A stretch of DNA of 15,643 bases from an uncultured Sneathia sp. (GCA_902494065.1 CABURZ010000024.1:1-15643); one strand, 5' to 3'; shown: positions 1 to 7,578, counted from the stretch's first letter. Made by a program: numbers and translations. Notes: generated by a model not told the origin, from the sequence alone.

Positions 1-1
1 A

Positions 2-466
2 GAATATACAGGTGTTACTTTTGCATCAGCTGGTCAATATTTAGACTCTGGTTGCAAGGTAATACATGCTGCTTCATATACAAGTTCTAAAGTTAAATCA
101 AAAAGTATTTCAAAAAATGGTGGTTGGGCATGCTATCGCAGTCTTATGGAAGTTGTTCCTGGAGTTAAACATATAAAGGCAACAGCAGAATGTGAATCAT
201 TAATGTTAGATAACCTATCAAAATCTGACACAATACCTATGATAGTTTCAAATACAGATGACATAGATATAGGACATGAAGCTTCTATAGGTAGAATATC
301 TGATGATGCTATCTTTTATTTAATGCAAAGAGGACTAACTAATGATGAAGCAAAAGCTTTAATTATTCGTGGATTTGTAGAACCTATATCAAAAGAATTG
401 CCGTTAGAATATGCTGTTGAATTAAACAGACTTATTGAAATTGAATTAGAAGGAACTATAGGTTAG
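2..466 (+). CDS. sufB: Fe-S cluster assembly scaffold SufB (5' end outside window)
   Basis: This is the C-terminal part (154 codons) of SufB, which with SufC and SufD forms the SufBC2D scaffold that assembles Fe-S clusters in the cytosol. The frame is open from base 2, so the gene begins upstream of the window. Visible SufB hallmarks are a beta-helix stretch with GQYLDSGCKVIH, the CESL motif (Cys codon 191-193, matching the conserved cluster-building Cys of the family), and GHEAS followed by FYLMQRG and the ELPLEYAVELN tail. The usual YRGL motif reads YRSL here, a small oddity. An AGGAGG at 465-470 overlaps the stop and serves sufD, so the two genes are cotranscribed. SufC, the ATPase, is not in the window and is probably upstream. 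Identity is secure; the missing N-terminus cannot be judged. Confidence 0.95.
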   Translation, partial: EYTGVTFASAGQYLDSGCKVIHAASYTSSKVKSKSISKNGGWACYRSLMEVVPGVKHIKATAECESLMLDNLSKSDTIPMIVSNTDDIDIGHEASIGRISDDAIFYLMQRGLTNDEAKALIIRGFVEPISKELPLEYAVELNRLIEIELEGTIG

Positions 467-476
467 GAGGCATAAA

Positions 477-1529
477 ATGGAAAAATATGAAACAATAAAA
501 AAACCTACATGGAAAAGACTAGGATATACTCCCAACGAAACTATAGAGCAAAAAGAATATTTTAGTGATAATATATCTTTTCTTAACATAGATCAAAAAG
601 GTATTAATTTTGGTAAATATGACGATACAAGACCTACGCCATATCGTGGTTTAGGAGAATACTACGAACTAGAAAATACATCTAGATTAAACCATTCTTT
701 AAATTTAAATATTACTGAAGAAATACCAAATATGATAGCCATAAAATTTGATTTAAATAAATTATCTGATACTTTAATAAATGGTATAAATATTAATTTA
801 TCTAAAGGTTCAAAAGCTCGTATACTACTTTTATTAGAATCAAATGATGAAAATTCACACTATCATAATGGATATGTTAGAGTTAACTTAGATGATGATG
901 CTGAATTAGAATTAATAAATTTACAAAATCTAAATGGTAATTCTAAAAACTTTACCCAAACAGACTTTGTTTTAAATAATAGGATAAAATTAGAATATTC
1001 CGATCTAGAATTAGGTGGAGGAATAAATGCAGTTGCAGCAAAATCAAGATTTTTAGGTGAAGGATCTGAGGTTCTTTTTGTCCCTGCATATCTTGTAGAT
1101 GAAAAAAGAAAAGCTGACTTTGAATATTCGCTACTTTTCCATGGAAAACGTAATAAAGGTGATATTGAAGGTAGAGGTGCAACAAAAGATTATGGTACAA
1201 AAATTTTTAGAGGAAATATATATTTCTATGAGGGATGTAGCAAATCTACAGCAAGCGAAGGTGAATTTTCTATACTTTTAGATAGTACAATTAAAATACA
1301 CTCTATACCTGCTATGTTATGCGATGAAGACGATGTACTAGGAGCACATGCTGCATCAGTTGGTAAAGTAAATGAAGATAGACTTTTTTATCTTATGTCA
1401 AGGGGCTTCAGTGCAAAAGAAGCAAAAAAAATAATTGTAGAATCATCATTTAGACCAATTTTTGAAAAAATTGAATTTGATGATATTAAAGAAAAAATGT
1501 TTAAAGAAATTAATAATAGGATGTTGTAA
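477..1529 (+). CDS. sufD: Fe-S cluster assembly protein SufD
   Basis: This 350-residue protein is a SufD, the SufB paralogue that pairs with SufB on the SufC ATPase dimer. The N-terminal ~110 residues are the variable helical part. Residues ~110-280 form the beta-helix core, and the C-terminal part carries the shared SufB/D signature: DDVLGAHAASVG (His291 matches the functionally important His of E. coli SufD), then FYLMSRGFSAKEA. The AGGAGG ribosome site at 465-470 is 6 bases before the ATG. The stop TAA shares one base with the sufS ATG (TAATG), implying translational coupling. It lacks the CESL cysteine seen in the preceding SufB fragment, which separates the two paralogues. Family length is usually 400 or more, so this one is on the short side. 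Confidence 0.93.
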   Translation: MEKYETIKKPTWKRLGYTPNETIEQKEYFSDNISFLNIDQKGINFGKYDDTRPTPYRGLGEYYELENTSRLNHSLNLNITEEIPNMIAIKFDLNKLSDTLINGININLSKGSKARILLLLESNDENSHYHNGYVRVNLDDDAELELINLQNLNGNSKNFTQTDFVLNNRIKLEYSDLELGGGINAVAAKSRFLGEGSEVLFVPAYLVDEKRKADFEYSLLFHGKRNKGDIEGRGATKDYGTKIFRGNIYFYEGCSKSTASEGEFSILLDSTIKIHSIPAMLCDEDDVLGAHAASVGKVNEDRLFYLMSRGFSAKEAKKIIVESSFRPIFEKIEFDDIKEKMFKEINNRML

Positions 1530-2734
1530 TGAATAATAATTTAAGAAATCATTTTCCGCTATTTAGTAATAAAGATGTGGCATATTTAGATAGTGCTGCT
1601 ACGACTCAAAAACCTAAAATGGTTATAGACGATTTAGTTGAATATTATGAAAACTATAATGCTAACGCAGGACGTGGATCATATGAATTATCTATGCAAA
1701 ATACTTCTATCATTGAAAATACTAGAAAAAAAGTAAAAGAATTTATAGGAGCAAGTGATAAAGGAGAAGTTGTATTTACTAAAAACTGTACAGAAGCAAT
1801 AAATTTAGTTGCATATTCATATGGATTAAACTTTTTAAGTTCTCAAGATGAAATACTTTTATGTATTTCAAACCATCATGCAAATATTGTACCTTGGCAA
1901 TTTGTAGCTAAAATCACAAAATGCACTCTAAAATATTTCTATTTAGATGATGATGGTCAAGTTGATCTAGAAGATTTTAAGTATAAGGTTAATAAAAACA
2001 CAAAAATTGTTGCACTTTCTTCTGTTGTAAATACAACAGGAGTAATACAACCATTTACAAAAATCATTGAATACGCCCATAAATATGGCTCTCTTGTATT
2101 ACTTGATTGTTCACAATCCATAGCACATTTTAAACATGAAGTAGATAAATGGGATGCAGATTTTGTTACATTTTCAGGTCATAAAATGTTTTCTTGTTTT
2201 GGTGTTGGAGTATTATACGCTAAAAAAGAACTTCTTGATAAAATGCCCCCTTTTATTTATGGTGGAGATATGATAGAATACGTGGAAGAACAAAAATCTA
2301 CATATGCTAGTGTTCCTACAAAATTTGAAGGTGGAACTATGGATACAGCTAGTATATCAACACTCTCACGTGCCATAGACTATATAACTTTAATAGGATT
2401 TAGTGAAATAGAAAAAATAGAAAACATGCTTATGATAGAACTTTTATTTAAACTGAATTCTCTTGATTTTGTTGAAACTTATTATACAGAAAATGTAGAT
2501 AGAGTCCCTGTAGTTGCCTTTAATGTAAAAGGAGTACATTCACACGATACCGCCTTTATCTTAGATAAATATGGTGTATCAGTAAGATCTGGACAACATT
2601 GCACAGGACCACTTCATAATTTTATGTGTGTAAATTCTACTTGTAGAGTTAGCTTTAATGTATATAATACATCTAGTGATATTGATAAACTAATAGAAGC
2701 ACTAAAAAAAGTAAAAGAGGTTTTTAAAATATGA
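1529..2734 (+). CDS. sufS: cysteine desulfurase SufS (group II, PLP-dependent)
   Basis: SufS (401 residues) takes sulfur from L-cysteine, leaving alanine and an enzyme-bound persulfide that is passed to SufU. It is a fold-type I aminotransferase-like PLP enzyme. Visible features are the N-terminal DSAATTQKP, the PLP-stacking His117 in NHHANIVPW, the PLP lysine K219 in FSGHKMF, the persulfide Cys358 in VRSGQHCTGP, and the substrate-binding Arg373 in CRVSF. Length and motif spacing are normal for SufS/CsdA. It starts on an ATG overlapping the sufD stop by one base and ends in an ATGA overlap with sufU. Pairing with a SufU rather than a SufE gene is the Gram-positive style of Suf system, also found outside Firmicutes. 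IscS/NifS (group I) is unlikely because the Cys loop is short. Confidence 0.95.
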   Translation: MNNNLRNHFPLFSNKDVAYLDSAATTQKPKMVIDDLVEYYENYNANAGRGSYELSMQNTSIIENTRKKVKEFIGASDKGEVVFTKNCTEAINLVAYSYGLNFLSSQDEILLCISNHHANIVPWQFVAKITKCTLKYFYLDDDGQVDLEDFKYKVNKNTKIVALSSVVNTTGVIQPFTKIIEYAHKYGSLVLLDCSQSIAHFKHEVDKWDADFVTFSGHKMFSCFGVGVLYAKKELLDKMPPFIYGGDMIEYVEEQKSTYASVPTKFEGGTMDTASISTLSRAIDYITLIGFSEIEKIENMLMIELLFKLNSLDFVETYYTENVDRVPVVAFNVKGVHSHDTAFILDKYGVSVRSGQHCTGPLHNFMCVNSTCRVSFNVYNTSSDIDKLIEALKKVKEVFKI

Positions 2735-3165
2735 ACGATATAGATAAAATTTATCAACAAACAATTTTAGAATACAACAAAAGATATGACTTAAAAAAAG
2801 AGATAGATAATCCAACTTTCGTTGAGCGTGGTCATAATCCAAGTTGTGGGGATGATTTAACTCTTTTAGTTAAAGTAAATGATAATATAATAGAAGATGC
2901 TTCATTTATTGGTGCAGGTTGTGCTATATCAACAGCATCTATTTCAATGTTAATTGATGATATTAAAGGAAAAGATATTAATACTTCAAAAAAAATAGTT
3001 GAAAATTTCTTTGCCATGATGACAGATCATAAAGAAGGAGATTTTAACCTATTAAAAGATGCCGTACTTATGGAATATGTACGTGATATGCCCGCAAGAG
3101 TAAAATGTGCAACACTTGCATGGAGATGTTTTGAAGTAATATTAAAAAAAGAGGGGAAAGCATGA
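2731..3165 (+). CDS. sufU: SufU sulfurtransferase for SufS
   Basis: This 144-residue protein is SufU, a zinc protein of the IscU fold that accepts persulfide sulfur from SufS and hands it to the SufBCD scaffold. The metal ligands known from B. subtilis SufU are all present: Cys39 and Asp41 in PSCGDD, Cys64 in GAGCAIS, and Cys126 in VKCATLAW. The segment of about 18-20 residues between Cys64 and Cys126 that includes GDFNLLKDAV and MPARVKC is the insertion that marks SufU against IscU, and the LPPVK chaperone site of IscU is absent. It overlaps sufS by ATGA at 2731-2734 and dapH by ATGA at 3162-3165, so all three are probably translated from one coupled message. Confidence 0.95.
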   Translation: MNDIDKIYQQTILEYNKRYDLKKEIDNPTFVERGHNPSCGDDLTLLVKVNDNIIEDASFIGAGCAISTASISMLIDDIKGKDINTSKKIVENFFAMMTDHKEGDFNLLKDAVLMEYVRDMPARVKCATLAWRCFEVILKKEGKA

Positions 3166-3842
3166 AAACAGAAGATATAATATCATATATTGCAAATGCA
3201 AAAAAAACTACACCTTGTGAGCTTATAACTGATGAGGAAATCAAAAATACATATAATTGTAAAGTTATAGGTGATAATTTAAAATTTATTTATGGTGATT
3301 ATACAGACATAGAAAAAATAATTAAAGAAAATAGTTTACAAAATTATCATTTGAAAAATGATAGACGTAACTCAGGTGTACCTATGCTTGATATAAAAAA
3401 TATTAATGCAAGAATAGAACCAGGTGCCATTATACGTGATATGGTAGAAATTAAAGATAAAGCAGTAATAATGATGGGTGCTATAATAAATATAGGTGCA
3501 AAAATAGGTGAAGGTACTATGATAGACATGGGTGCTATATTAGGTGGACGTGTAGAAGTTGGTAATAACTGTCATATAGGTGCTGGAACAGTTTTAGCTG
3601 GGGTTATAGAGCCACCTAGTGCAACTCCTGTTGTAATAGAAGATAATGTTGTAATAGGAGCTAATGCAGTAGTACTAGAAGGTGTAAGAGTAAAAAAAGG
3701 CTCAGTTGTAGCAGCGGGAGCTGTTGTAACACAAGATGTCCCTGAAAATGTCGTTGTAGCTGGAATGCCTGCTAGAATCATTAAAAATGTAGATAAAAAA
3801 ACTGAAAGTAAAACTGAAATAGTTCAAGATTTAAGAAAATAA
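3162..3842 (+). CDS. dapH: 2,3,4,5-tetrahydropyridine-2,6-dicarboxylate N-acetyltransferase DapH
   Basis: DapH (226 residues) uses acetyl-CoA to N-acetylate tetrahydrodipicolinate in the acetyl branch of the diaminopimelate/lysine pathway. It is a trimeric left-handed beta-helix acyltransferase. The N-terminal domain (1-65) leads into NDRRNSGVPMLDIKN, then hexapeptide repeats from ~82 to ~205 (IEPGAIIRD, EGTMIDMGA, NCHIGAG, the AGVIEPPSATP loop, VVIGANAVV), and ends in the KTEIVQDLR tail typical of DapH rather than DapD or serine acetyltransferase. It begins inside the sufU stop (ATGA), preceded by GAGGGGAAAG as ribosome site, so it is the last gene of the suf operon; a terminator follows at once. 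No other lysine-pathway gene is visible. Function is assigned with confidence, but why it sits with suf is unknown. Confidence 0.93.
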   Translation: MKTEDIISYIANAKKTTPCELITDEEIKNTYNCKVIGDNLKFIYGDYTDIEKIIKENSLQNYHLKNDRRNSGVPMLDIKNINARIEPGAIIRDMVEIKDKAVIMMGAIINIGAKIGEGTMIDMGAILGGRVEVGNNCHIGAGTVLAGVIEPPSATPVVIEDNVVIGANAVVLEGVRVKKGSVVAAGAVVTQDVPENVVVAGMPARIIKNVDKKTESKTEIVQDLRK

Positions 3843-3863
3843 GCGGATTGTTGTCCGCTTTTT
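3841..3863 (+). terminator. Rho-independent terminator of the suf-dapH operon
   Basis: A 7-bp stem AAGCGGA (3841-3847) / TCCGCTT (3854-3860) with a 6-base loop runs into a T5 tract at 3859-3863. The left arm starts inside the dapH stop codon. The convergent Fic pseudogene ends directly next to it at 3864; in the reverse direction the hairpin lacks a clean U tract. Confidence 0.85.
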
Positions 3864-4774
3864 CTATAAGTTTTCTTTAATTTCTAAAATAGATAAATAT
3901 TTATCAAGACTTTCATTTATATAGCTTGCAAAAATTTTTACCATAGCATTAAGATTATTGTTTTTATGATATTCATCAAAAGCATTATAATATTTAAGTC
4001 TATCTTTGAATTTTATATCTATTGGTGGTAATCCATATTTCATCAATTCTAAATTAACTAGTAATCTTCCTGTTCTCCCATTTCCATCTATAAAATGGAT
4101 GAATTGATTCAAATTCAATATGAAATTTTGCAATTTTGGTTACAATATGGTCTTTAGATGACATATAATCTAAAAGTAAACTTTCCATTCTAGGTTTAAC
4201 TAAATAAGGTTGTACTGGCTCATGATATGCACCCATAATTTTAACTGGAATACTTCTATAAACCTCTCTATCTTCTTTGTTATTATTCCCCAAAACTAAA
4301 TAGTGTATTTGTTTTATTATATATTCTGTTAAATTTGCATTTTCTTTTACCAAATCAACTATATAGTAAAATGCAGATTTATGTGATACAGCTTCAATAT
4401 GGTCTTTCAATGGTTTCTGACCTATTGTTATTCCTCTTAAAACCATATCTGTTTCTCGTAAAGTCAATGTATTCCCCCTCAATTGCATTACTATTATATG
4501 TATATTCTACCATAAATTCTTTCATCAATCTTGAAACTTCCATTTCACTTAATGGTTGTTTTTCTTTAAGTTTCAATAATTTTTCATCTATAATACCTAA
4601 TATTTTACTCTGATTTTTTATTCTACCATCATTAGGTTTTGTAGCATTTATCGGTATATTCCAAATTTTACCATTTTTATAAGCACCAAAAACTTTACCT
4701 TGAGAACATAAAACACGGACTCTTCTTTAAGATATATTCCATTTTTTAGCTATTTCTTTTATTCCAACATACAT
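3864..4774 (-). pseudogene. Fic-family AMP-transferase with N-terminal HTH, disrupted three times
   Basis: Read on the minus strand, this was a protein of about 300 residues with an excisionase/MerR-like helix-turn-helix at the start (VGIKEIAKKWNIS, then RRVRVLCSQG) and a Fic domain behind it. Fic enzymes transfer AMP from ATP to target proteins. Three lesions are visible. There is an in-frame TAA at 4729-4727, right after NIS in the HTH. A +1 shift falls in a G5 run (plus-strand C5, 4474-4478), inside the SNAIEG element that fits the autoinhibitory (S/T)xxxE(G/N) motif of Fic proteins. A second +1 shift in a T4 run (plus-strand A4, 4092-4095) breaks the catalytic HPFIDGNGRTGR motif after HPF. 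Sequence between the lesions stays family-like, so decay looks recent, or some lesions are sequencing errors. The start at 4774 is preferred over 4789, which lies too close to the -10 box. Confidence 0.88.
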
Positions 4775-4790
4775 AGTTATCACCAACATA

Positions 4791-4819
4791 ATTATACCCC
4801 TTTTTTCGGAATAATATAA
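4791..4819 (-). promoter_or_regulatory. possible promoter of the Fic pseudogene
   Basis: A perfect TATAAT on the minus strand (4796-4791) has a weak TTATAT (4819-4814) 17 bases upstream. Transcription would begin near 4784, just ahead of the ATG at 4774 and its GGTGAT. It faces away from the promoter of the 201-residue gene. Confidence 0.45.
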
Positions 4820-4834
4820 AATGCCATTCATTCC

Positions 4835-4863
4835 TTGCTTTTTATTTTATTTTTTGCTAGAAT
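4835..4863 (+). promoter_or_regulatory. promoter of the 201-residue repeat protein
   Basis: TTGCTT (4835-4840), 17 bases, then TAGAAT (4858-4863) makes a plausible sigma-70 promoter. The start point would be near 4870, immediately before the AAGGAG ribosome site (4871-4876), so the leader would be only about 15 bases. Confidence 0.5.
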
Positions 4864-4884
4864 TATCCAAAAGGAGCTGATGTA

Positions 4885-5490
4885 ATGAAAATACAAAATA
4901 TAAAAAAAATTAATATAACCTGTTCCCAAACTAATATAATACTAATCCAAACTGATGATGACAATTTTGAAGTCAGTATAGATTCTAGTAAAAATAGTGA
5001 AAGTAAAAAAATTATGCATATTTATGAAAATGATGTATTAAATATATTTACTAAATTCCAACAAAATTATGTTACAGGATTTAATTTTAAAACAATTTTT
5101 AATGTAACTATTAAAGGAAACTTTAACAACTTAGATCAACTAACAATTGGCTCAAATATAGGAGAATTATTGATCAAAAATACTCAATTAAAAAACTTTA
5201 AATTAGAATCTAATATAAGTAAAATTAAAATACATAATTGTAATCTATTAAATAATACCCTTGAACTTAATGGCTCAAAATTAAATATATACGACTCTAC
5301 TTTAAACAAAACTAAAATAGAATCTAATGTTGGCAAGATACGTGCATATAATTCACTGATAAAAGATTTTGTAAAAATCGAAGCTAATGTATCTAGCATT
5401 TATTTAAATATTTTAAATTTAGATGAAGTCAAGCAAAAAAAATTATTTAATATTAAGAAGATTATGACACACTTTAAGATAGTAAAATAG
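4885..5490 (+). CDS. unrecognised 201-aa protein with beta-solenoid-like repeats
   Basis: I do not recognise this protein with certainty. It has no signal peptide or membrane segment and looks cytosolic. The N-terminal ~80 residues are beta-rich. From ~85 to ~181 there are five imperfect units of about 19-20 residues, with a core like LESN-I-xKI-x-I-x-N-xx-L: LTIGSNIGELLIKN, KLESNISKIKIHN, LELNGSKLNIYD, KIESNVGKIRAYN, KIEANVSSIYLN. Such spacing suggests a right-handed beta-solenoid, as in DUF4097/DUF2807-type putative adhesin folds; that link is inference. It ends in a basic tail. The ATG has AAGGAG 8 bases ahead. It is monocistronic: its own promoter lies upstream, and a palindrome that ends it starts at the first base of its stop codon. 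Base composition resembles that of its neighbours. Confidence 0.8.
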   Translation: MKIQNIKKINITCSQTNIILIQTDDDNFEVSIDSSKNSESKKIMHIYENDVLNIFTKFQQNYVTGFNFKTIFNVTIKGNFNNLDQLTIGSNIGELLIKNTQLKNFKLESNISKIKIHNCNLLNNTLELNGSKLNIYDSTLNKTKIESNVGKIRAYNSLIKDFVKIEANVSSIYLNILNLDEVKQKKLFNIKKIMTHFKIVK

Positions 5491-5510
5491 GAGCTTTTAA
5501 AAAGCTCCTA
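5488..5510. terminator. perfect palindrome acting as bidirectional terminator
   Basis: TAGGAGCTTTT (5488-5498) and AAAAGCTCCTA (5500-5510) are exact inverse copies around a single central base. The left end is the TAG stop of the plus-strand gene. The right end, read in reverse, is the TAG stop of the Nif3-family gene. On the minus strand the stem is followed by a short TTTT; on the plus strand the U tract is poor. It lies between convergent genes, so termination in both directions is the likely role. Confidence 0.7.
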
Positions 5511-6278
5511 TATAAATTTAAAAATTTTTTCTACGTAATATTTACTTATTTCTAAATCTGTATTTTCCATCAAATATTCTTCTAATAAATTAACAAAATA
5601 GATTTCACTTTCAAGATGTCCAAAATCTATCATATCTATTCCATATTCTAATGCATCTTGTGCCTCGTGATATTTAATGTCAGCTGTGATAAATAAATCA
5701 ACCTTGTCTTTTACATTATTAAAAAAATCCATTCCAGATCCTGTAACTAGTGCAAACCTTCTTATGTTTTTATGAAAATTTCTAGATATTACTCTTAAAT
5801 TTTGTATGTTTAAATTTTTCTTAATTGTATTAATAACTTCTTCTAATTTTAATCCCTTATTTAATTCATAATATCTTAATGGCATATTAGTAGTTTCAGT
5901 AATATAAATTCTTTTGGCATCTATATTCATTTTTTTAAAAACATAGTCATTTAACCCGCCTAAGCTAGAGTCTAGATTAGTGTGCATAGCATAAATTGCA
6001 ATATTATTTTGTATAATTTTAATAATTCTAGACCCTATTATATCATCATTTGTTATTCTTTTTAATGGTCTAAATATTAATGGGTGATGAGAAATTATTA
6101 AATTTACTCCTTGATTTATAGCTTCATCTACCGTATTTGAATCTACATCAAGAGATAATAAAACTTTTTTTATTTCCATATTTTTGTCACCTGCTAATAG
6201 ACCAACATTATCCCACGGCTCACAAATATTTTCAGGAAATTTTTCATTAAGCTTTTCTATCAACTTAAATAATTTCAA
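5508..6278 (-). CDS. Nif3/DUF34 family dinuclear-metal protein (YbgI/YqfO type)
   Basis: This 256-residue protein belongs to the Nif3/DUF34 family, a conserved dinuclear-metal family often labelled 'GTP cyclohydrolase 1 type 2' although its true reaction is unsettled. Conserved elements are EPWDNVGLL (20-28), the metal ligands His64-His65 in ISHHPLIF, Asp103 in HTNLDSS, and His221 and Glu225 in FGHLESE. It is the short form, without the PII-like insert of the ~370-residue versions. The start is TTG (6278-6276): GGAGG lies 4 bases upstream, the stop of the preceding gene overlaps it (TTGA), and KLFKLIEKLNE is the usual family beginning. It is the last gene of the hpt operon. In B. subtilis the homologue yqfO lies near sigA, which matters for the gene just upstream. 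Confidence 0.9.
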   Translation of the reverse strand: MKLFKLIEKLNEKFPENICEPWDNVGLLAGDKNMEIKKVLLSLDVDSNTVDEAINQGVNLIISHHPLIFRPLKRITNDDIIGSRIIKIIQNNIAIYAMHTNLDSSLGGLNDYVFKKMNIDAKRIYITETTNMPLRYYELNKGLKLEEVINTIKKNLNIQNLRVISRNFHKNIRRFALVTGSGMDFFNNVKDKVDLFITADIKYHEAQDALEYGIDMIDFGHLESEIYFVNLLEEYLMENTDLEISKYYVEKIFKFI

Positions 6279-7132
6279 TTTTCCTCCGTTTCACTGATTT
6301 TTTTCAAAATATTTTCTAATTTGCTAGTATATTCTTTTTCATCTATTTTCAAACTTTCACAAATTTGATTTTTGTTATAGTTAAACCCTTCAAGATTTAA
6401 ATATTTAATTAAAAATTCTTCTTCAAAATATGTAAACATAAATGTTTTTCTATCTTTTTCAAATTCATCTGTTACTTTTTCTGTATAAGTATATACATCA
6501 TCTAAATCTTCAATTTCTATACCGCTATACATTCTATCTAAATTTTCAAAATATTCTTTTTTAACTCCCATACCAGAAAGTACAGTATCTAAATCCTCAT
6601 TTTTTTCTAATCTATCACGTATCTTTAAATATACTAGTATAGATATTTTAGTTGAATAATTTTCATTTTCACTTTTTATCTGGAATTGCAACTGAGATAT
6701 AGTAGAATATACTTCAAATATTTCTTTAATTTTTGAAAAATCATATTTTTTTTCTAATTTACTAACATAATTTTTAAAAAATTGTAGTGCAATCAAATAT
6801 GATTCATTAACTAATTCTATAAAAGAAAAATTTGCTTTAATATTTTTAATTGCTTGTATTATGGCGATATTAATCAAGGATAAAAGTTTTTCATCTTTTA
6901 TACCCTCCCTATTTTCTCCATTTTTAATGCTTTCTATATATTCTTTAGTGCTATCACTTATACTAGCTATACTATTAGATAATTCAAATGACTCTCTAAT
7001 ATTTGCTATATTTTTATCTACTATGTATGTTGATAAAAGCAGTGTTTGTAATTCATCTAGCTTTATTTTCTTTAATTCTTTATTTAAATCTACTTTTTCC
7101 AACTTTTCTATTTTTTGCAATAACTCATTCAT
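6275..7132 (-). CDS. highly diverged sigma-70-like protein (285 aa), function unknown
   Basis: No family is obvious at first sight, but the order of motifs follows a primary sigma factor. Residues ~84-122 (LINIAIIQAIKN, then FSFIELVNESYLIALQFF) match region 2 (NLRLVVSIAKKY, then LSFLDLIQEGNIGLMKAV). Residues ~130-160 sit where regions 2.3-2.4 would be (DFSKIKEIFEVY against KFSTYAHWWIRQ) but lack the Trp pair and the Arg/Gln that melt and read the -10 box. Residues ~163-200 resemble region 3, and 233-280 (FEEEFLIKYLNLEG, then NQICESLKIDEKEY) resemble region 4 with an acidic, Arg-poor recognition helix. It may therefore bind RNA polymerase without reading normal promoters, or be an eroding paralogue. 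It overlaps both neighbours by 4 bases. The alignment is by eye; a chance helical likeness is the alternative. Confidence 0.75.
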   Translation of the reverse strand: MNELLQKIEKLEKVDLNKELKKIKLDELQTLLLSTYIVDKNIANIRESFELSNSIASISDSTKEYIESIKNGENREGIKDEKLLSLINIAIIQAIKNIKANFSFIELVNESYLIALQFFKNYVSKLEKKYDFSKIKEIFEVYSTISQLQFQIKSENENYSTKISILVYLKIRDRLEKNEDLDTVLSGMGVKKEYFENLDRMYSGIEIEDLDDVYTYTEKVTDEFEKDRKTFMFTYFEEEFLIKYLNLEGFNYNKNQICESLKIDEKEYTSKLENILKKISETEEN

Positions 7133-7578
7133 TTTTTCAATCCTTCTACAAAGTCTATAACCTTTTTGTCAACATTTTCTTGTACAAGTTTTTTTGTACC
7201 TTTATCTAAATTGCTTCTAAATGCTACTGTTCTAACTATCCAAAATAAGCTACCAAACCCTATAATGCACATAAGTAAAAAATCAGAGTTTAATTTCAAT
7301 AAAAAAGCTGCTACGATTGTGACTACAAACATATATATTACAAAATATATAACTTCTTTTAAAAAAAGTTTTTTAGCTCTTTTAACATATCCTTTATAGC
7401 TTAGTTGTATTATTCTATTTAATTCATCCTGATCATAATTTTCTAAAACTTTTTTATATACTTCTTTTTTATCAGTAATATATTTTCTTAATTCATCAAA
7501 TATATATTCTGCCTGTATCAAATTATTTTCACTATTCTTTAAAATATCTAAAAATTTTTCAATATTTTTTTCTATCAT
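7129..7578 (-). CDS. unrecognised two-helix membrane protein (149 aa)
   Basis: I do not recognise this protein. Residues 1-74 are charged and helical, probably cytosolic, with a basic stretch (KGYVKRAKKLFLK) just before the membrane. Two hydrophobic segments follow at ~75-95 (VIYFVIYMFVVTIVAAFLL) and ~100-117 (FLLMCIIGFGSLFWIVR), joined by a very short turn. Residues 118-149 form a charged C-terminal tail. With the positive-inside rule, both ends should face the cytoplasm. It has no signal peptide. It starts in an ATGA overlap with the purB stop and ends in an ATGA overlap with the sigma-like gene, so it is made together with both. A role as a membrane partner of the sigma-like protein is possible but rests only on position. 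Confidence 0.8.
   Translation of the reverse strand: MIEKNIEKFLDILKNSENNLIQAEYIFDELRKYITDKKEVYKKVLENYDQDELNRIIQLSYKGYVKRAKKLFLKEVIYFVIYMFVVTIVAAFLLKLNSDFLLMCIIGFGSLFWIVRTVAFRSNLDKGTKKLVQENVDKKVIDFVEGLKK

Noticed and set aside
4335..4613. Plus-strand open frame opposite the Fic pseudogene
   Set aside because: The minus-strand reading carries recognisable Fic motifs; the plus-strand product is low-complexity hydrophobic, as expected from AT-rich antisense.
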